A stretch of DNA of 23,507 bases, taken from the NCBI GenBank assembly GCA_041497995.1, contig JBGQHM010000064.1, forward strand, positions 1-23,507. The letters run 5' to 3'. Position 1 is the stretch's first letter. The number at the start of each line of letters is the position of its first letter. The notes under the pieces were generated by a model that worked only from the letters and a program-made list of their open reading frames with translations, made no database searches and was not told the DNA's origin. Positions 22,607 to 23,507 of the stretch are shown here, piece by piece. Origin of the DNA: DATKMS01 sp041497995. GTDB lineage: Bacteria; Desulfobacterota; Binatia; HRBIN30. A program made the translations under genes and the position numbers.

Positions 22607-23356
22607 TCACGAACACGATTCACGAGCCCGACCCACGAGGTCGAGAAAGTGGTGCATCGTTTGCGTGGCAGCCGCCTGCAGCGGTGCGCCATGCGTCATC
22701 GCCTCGGTGGTAATGCGCCGTGCCGTTGACTCGGCGTCGGTACCTAGATCATTCGGATAGGCACGGATCCACGCGTCGATCATCGCGGCGTCGACTTCCA
22801 GGTGGAACTGCAGGCCATATGCCGTCTGCCCGAGCCGGAACGCTTGGTTCATCGTCAACGCGCTGAAGGCCAACCGCACCGCGCCCTGGGGGAGGTCGAA
22901 CGTTTCACCGTGCCAATGAAACACCGCCCCCAGCTCTGCCAGCGGCGCGAGCAATGGGTCCGGGCGGCCCTCCATCGTCAACGAGACCGGCGCCCAACCA
23001 ATTTCGGGGCGCACCCCTGGAAAGACGTGCGAGCCGGCCGTCGCGGCCAGCAACTGCGCGCCGAGGCACACACCGAGAATGGGCGTATGCTGCGTGAGCG
23101 CACTGCGGATGAGCGCTTTCTCTGCTGCGAGATAGGCGTAGCGCGATTCGTCATTCACGCTCATTGGACCACCGAGGAAGATCAGTGCCGCCGCGGCGCG
23201 CCAATCTTCCGGCACGGCGTCGCCCGCAAATAGACGGACATACTCGGCGACGAAGCCGCGTCCTGCGAGGACCTCGGCAAACGTGCCGAGGTCCTCGCAG
23301 GCGACGTGCTGAAAGACGTAGACGCGCTGGCGTGCGGGTGCAGACGGCGCGTCCAT
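22607..23356 (-). CDS. Class I glutamine amidotransferase (GMP-synthase-like GATase)
   Basis: A 249-residue stand-alone class I GATase domain, which hydrolyses glutamine to supply ammonia or cleaves a gamma-glutamyl bond. The nucleophile elbow LGVCLGAQL gives Cys97, and GLQFHLEVD gives His185 and Glu187, completing the triad. LGGPMSVND (about 61-69) forms the oxyanion region. There is no synthetase domain, so the acceptor partner is unknown. Its start lies 9 nt after the glnA stop and its stop is 1 nt before the regulator's ATG. The three genes thus form a tight minus-strand operon linked to glutamine metabolism. Gamma-glutamyl-polyamine hydrolase (PuuD-like) activity is possible, but the motif context looks more GMP-synthase-like. 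Confidence 0.88.
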   Translation of the reverse strand: MDAPSAPARQRVYVFQHVACEDLGTFAEVLAGRGFVAEYVRLFAGDAVPEDWRAAAALIFLGGPMSVNDESRYAYLAAEKALIRSALTQHTPILGVCLGAQLLAATAGSHVFPGVRPEIGWAPVSLTMEGRPDPLLAPLAELGAVFHWHGETFDLPQGAVRLAFSALTMNQAFRLGQTAYGLQFHLEVDAAMIDAWIRAYPNDLGTDAESTARRITTEAMTHGAPLQAAATQTMHHFLDLVGRARESCS

Positions 23357-23365
23357 GCGGCGGGC

Positions 23366-23507
23366 TCAGGCGTCGAAGTAGAGGTTGAACTCGTGCGGAT
23401 GCGGCCGCAGCCGCATCGCGCTCACCTCGTTGGCCATCTTGTACTCGATCCACGTCTCGATCACGTCCTCCGTGAACACGTCCCCCTGCAGCAGGAACTC
23501 GTGGTCG
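23366..23507 (-). CDS. glnA: Glutamine synthetase, C-terminal part
   Basis: The last 46 residues of a gene entering from the right edge. The sequence reads DVFTEDVIETWIEYKMANEV, then RLRPHPHEFNLYFDA and a TGA stop. This is the characteristic C-terminal helix and terminal RPHPxEFxLYxD motif of class I glutamine synthetases, which make glutamine from glutamate, ammonia and ATP. No Tyr adenylylation site can be seen in the visible part. It is the most upstream gene visible of the minus-strand operon with the GATase and AAA+/Fis regulator, so these are probably cotranscribed. The glnA promoter is outside the window. Confidence 0.9.
   Translation of the reverse strand, partial: DHEFLLQGDVFTEDVIETWIEYKMANEVSAMRLRPHPHEFNLYFDA

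Noticed and set aside
1..23507. CRISPR array, tRNA/rRNA genes, transposase genes, toxin-antitoxin pairs or classic defence genes
   Set aside because: No regularly spaced direct repeats, cloverleaf-like sequence, transposase motif or small paired genes with known toxin motifs were seen on either strand.

Overview
The window is GC-rich bacterial chromosome (about two-thirds G+C by eye) with tightly packed genes, long multidomain regulators and lipid or fatty-acid functions. The gene set (crotonase, PlsB-type acyltransferase, GlpD, sAC-like cyclase, sigma54-type regulators, glnA) suggests a free-living Gram-negative lineage such as Myxococcota, Desulfobacterota or Binatota. That placement is inference; no rRNA or marker gene is present. 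I found no tRNA, rRNA, CRISPR array or intact transposase gene.

Left part (1-6337): a partial crotonase gene and a D-2-hydroxyacid dehydrogenase gene lie on the minus strand. They are divergent from a PlsB-like glycerol-3-phosphate acyltransferase, and the intergenic region holds a long inverted repeat. A VOC (glyoxalase-fold) protein, an SGNH-hydrolase-like membrane-anchored protein and a small lipoprotein follow.

Middle part (6411-13909): an FAD-dependent glycerol-3-phosphate dehydrogenase (glpD) sits downstream of a GAF-AAA+-Fis sigma54 activator. Divergent from that activator is a 1384-residue protein with two class III cyclase domains, a P-loop ATPase and a helical repeat tail. This is the architecture of bicarbonate-responsive soluble adenylyl cyclase.

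Right-centre (13894-21528): the most unusual block. A minus-strand run encodes a large phytoene-desaturase-like flavoprotein, then a second such flavoprotein fused to an N-terminal acetoacetate-decarboxylase-fold domain, then a SAM methyltransferase. A paralogous methyltransferase is transcribed divergently. Two flavoproteins, two methyltransferases and one decarboxylase-fold domain together look like a dedicated pathway on a lipid, isoprenoid or polyketide-like substrate. I cannot match it to a described pathway.

Right end (21628-23507): an apparent operon, glnA (C-terminus only) - class I glutamine amidotransferase - AAA+/Fis regulator. The regulator has lost the GAFTGA loop used to contact sigma54.

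Two copies of a 76-77 bp palindromic repeat lie between convergent genes, each beginning inside a TAG stop codon. A fragment of the same sequence helps bracket the small lipoprotein gene with 14-bp inverted ends. No gene-free stretch exceeds 300 bases; the longest (1241-1503, 3886-4099, 5685-5911) are described below.
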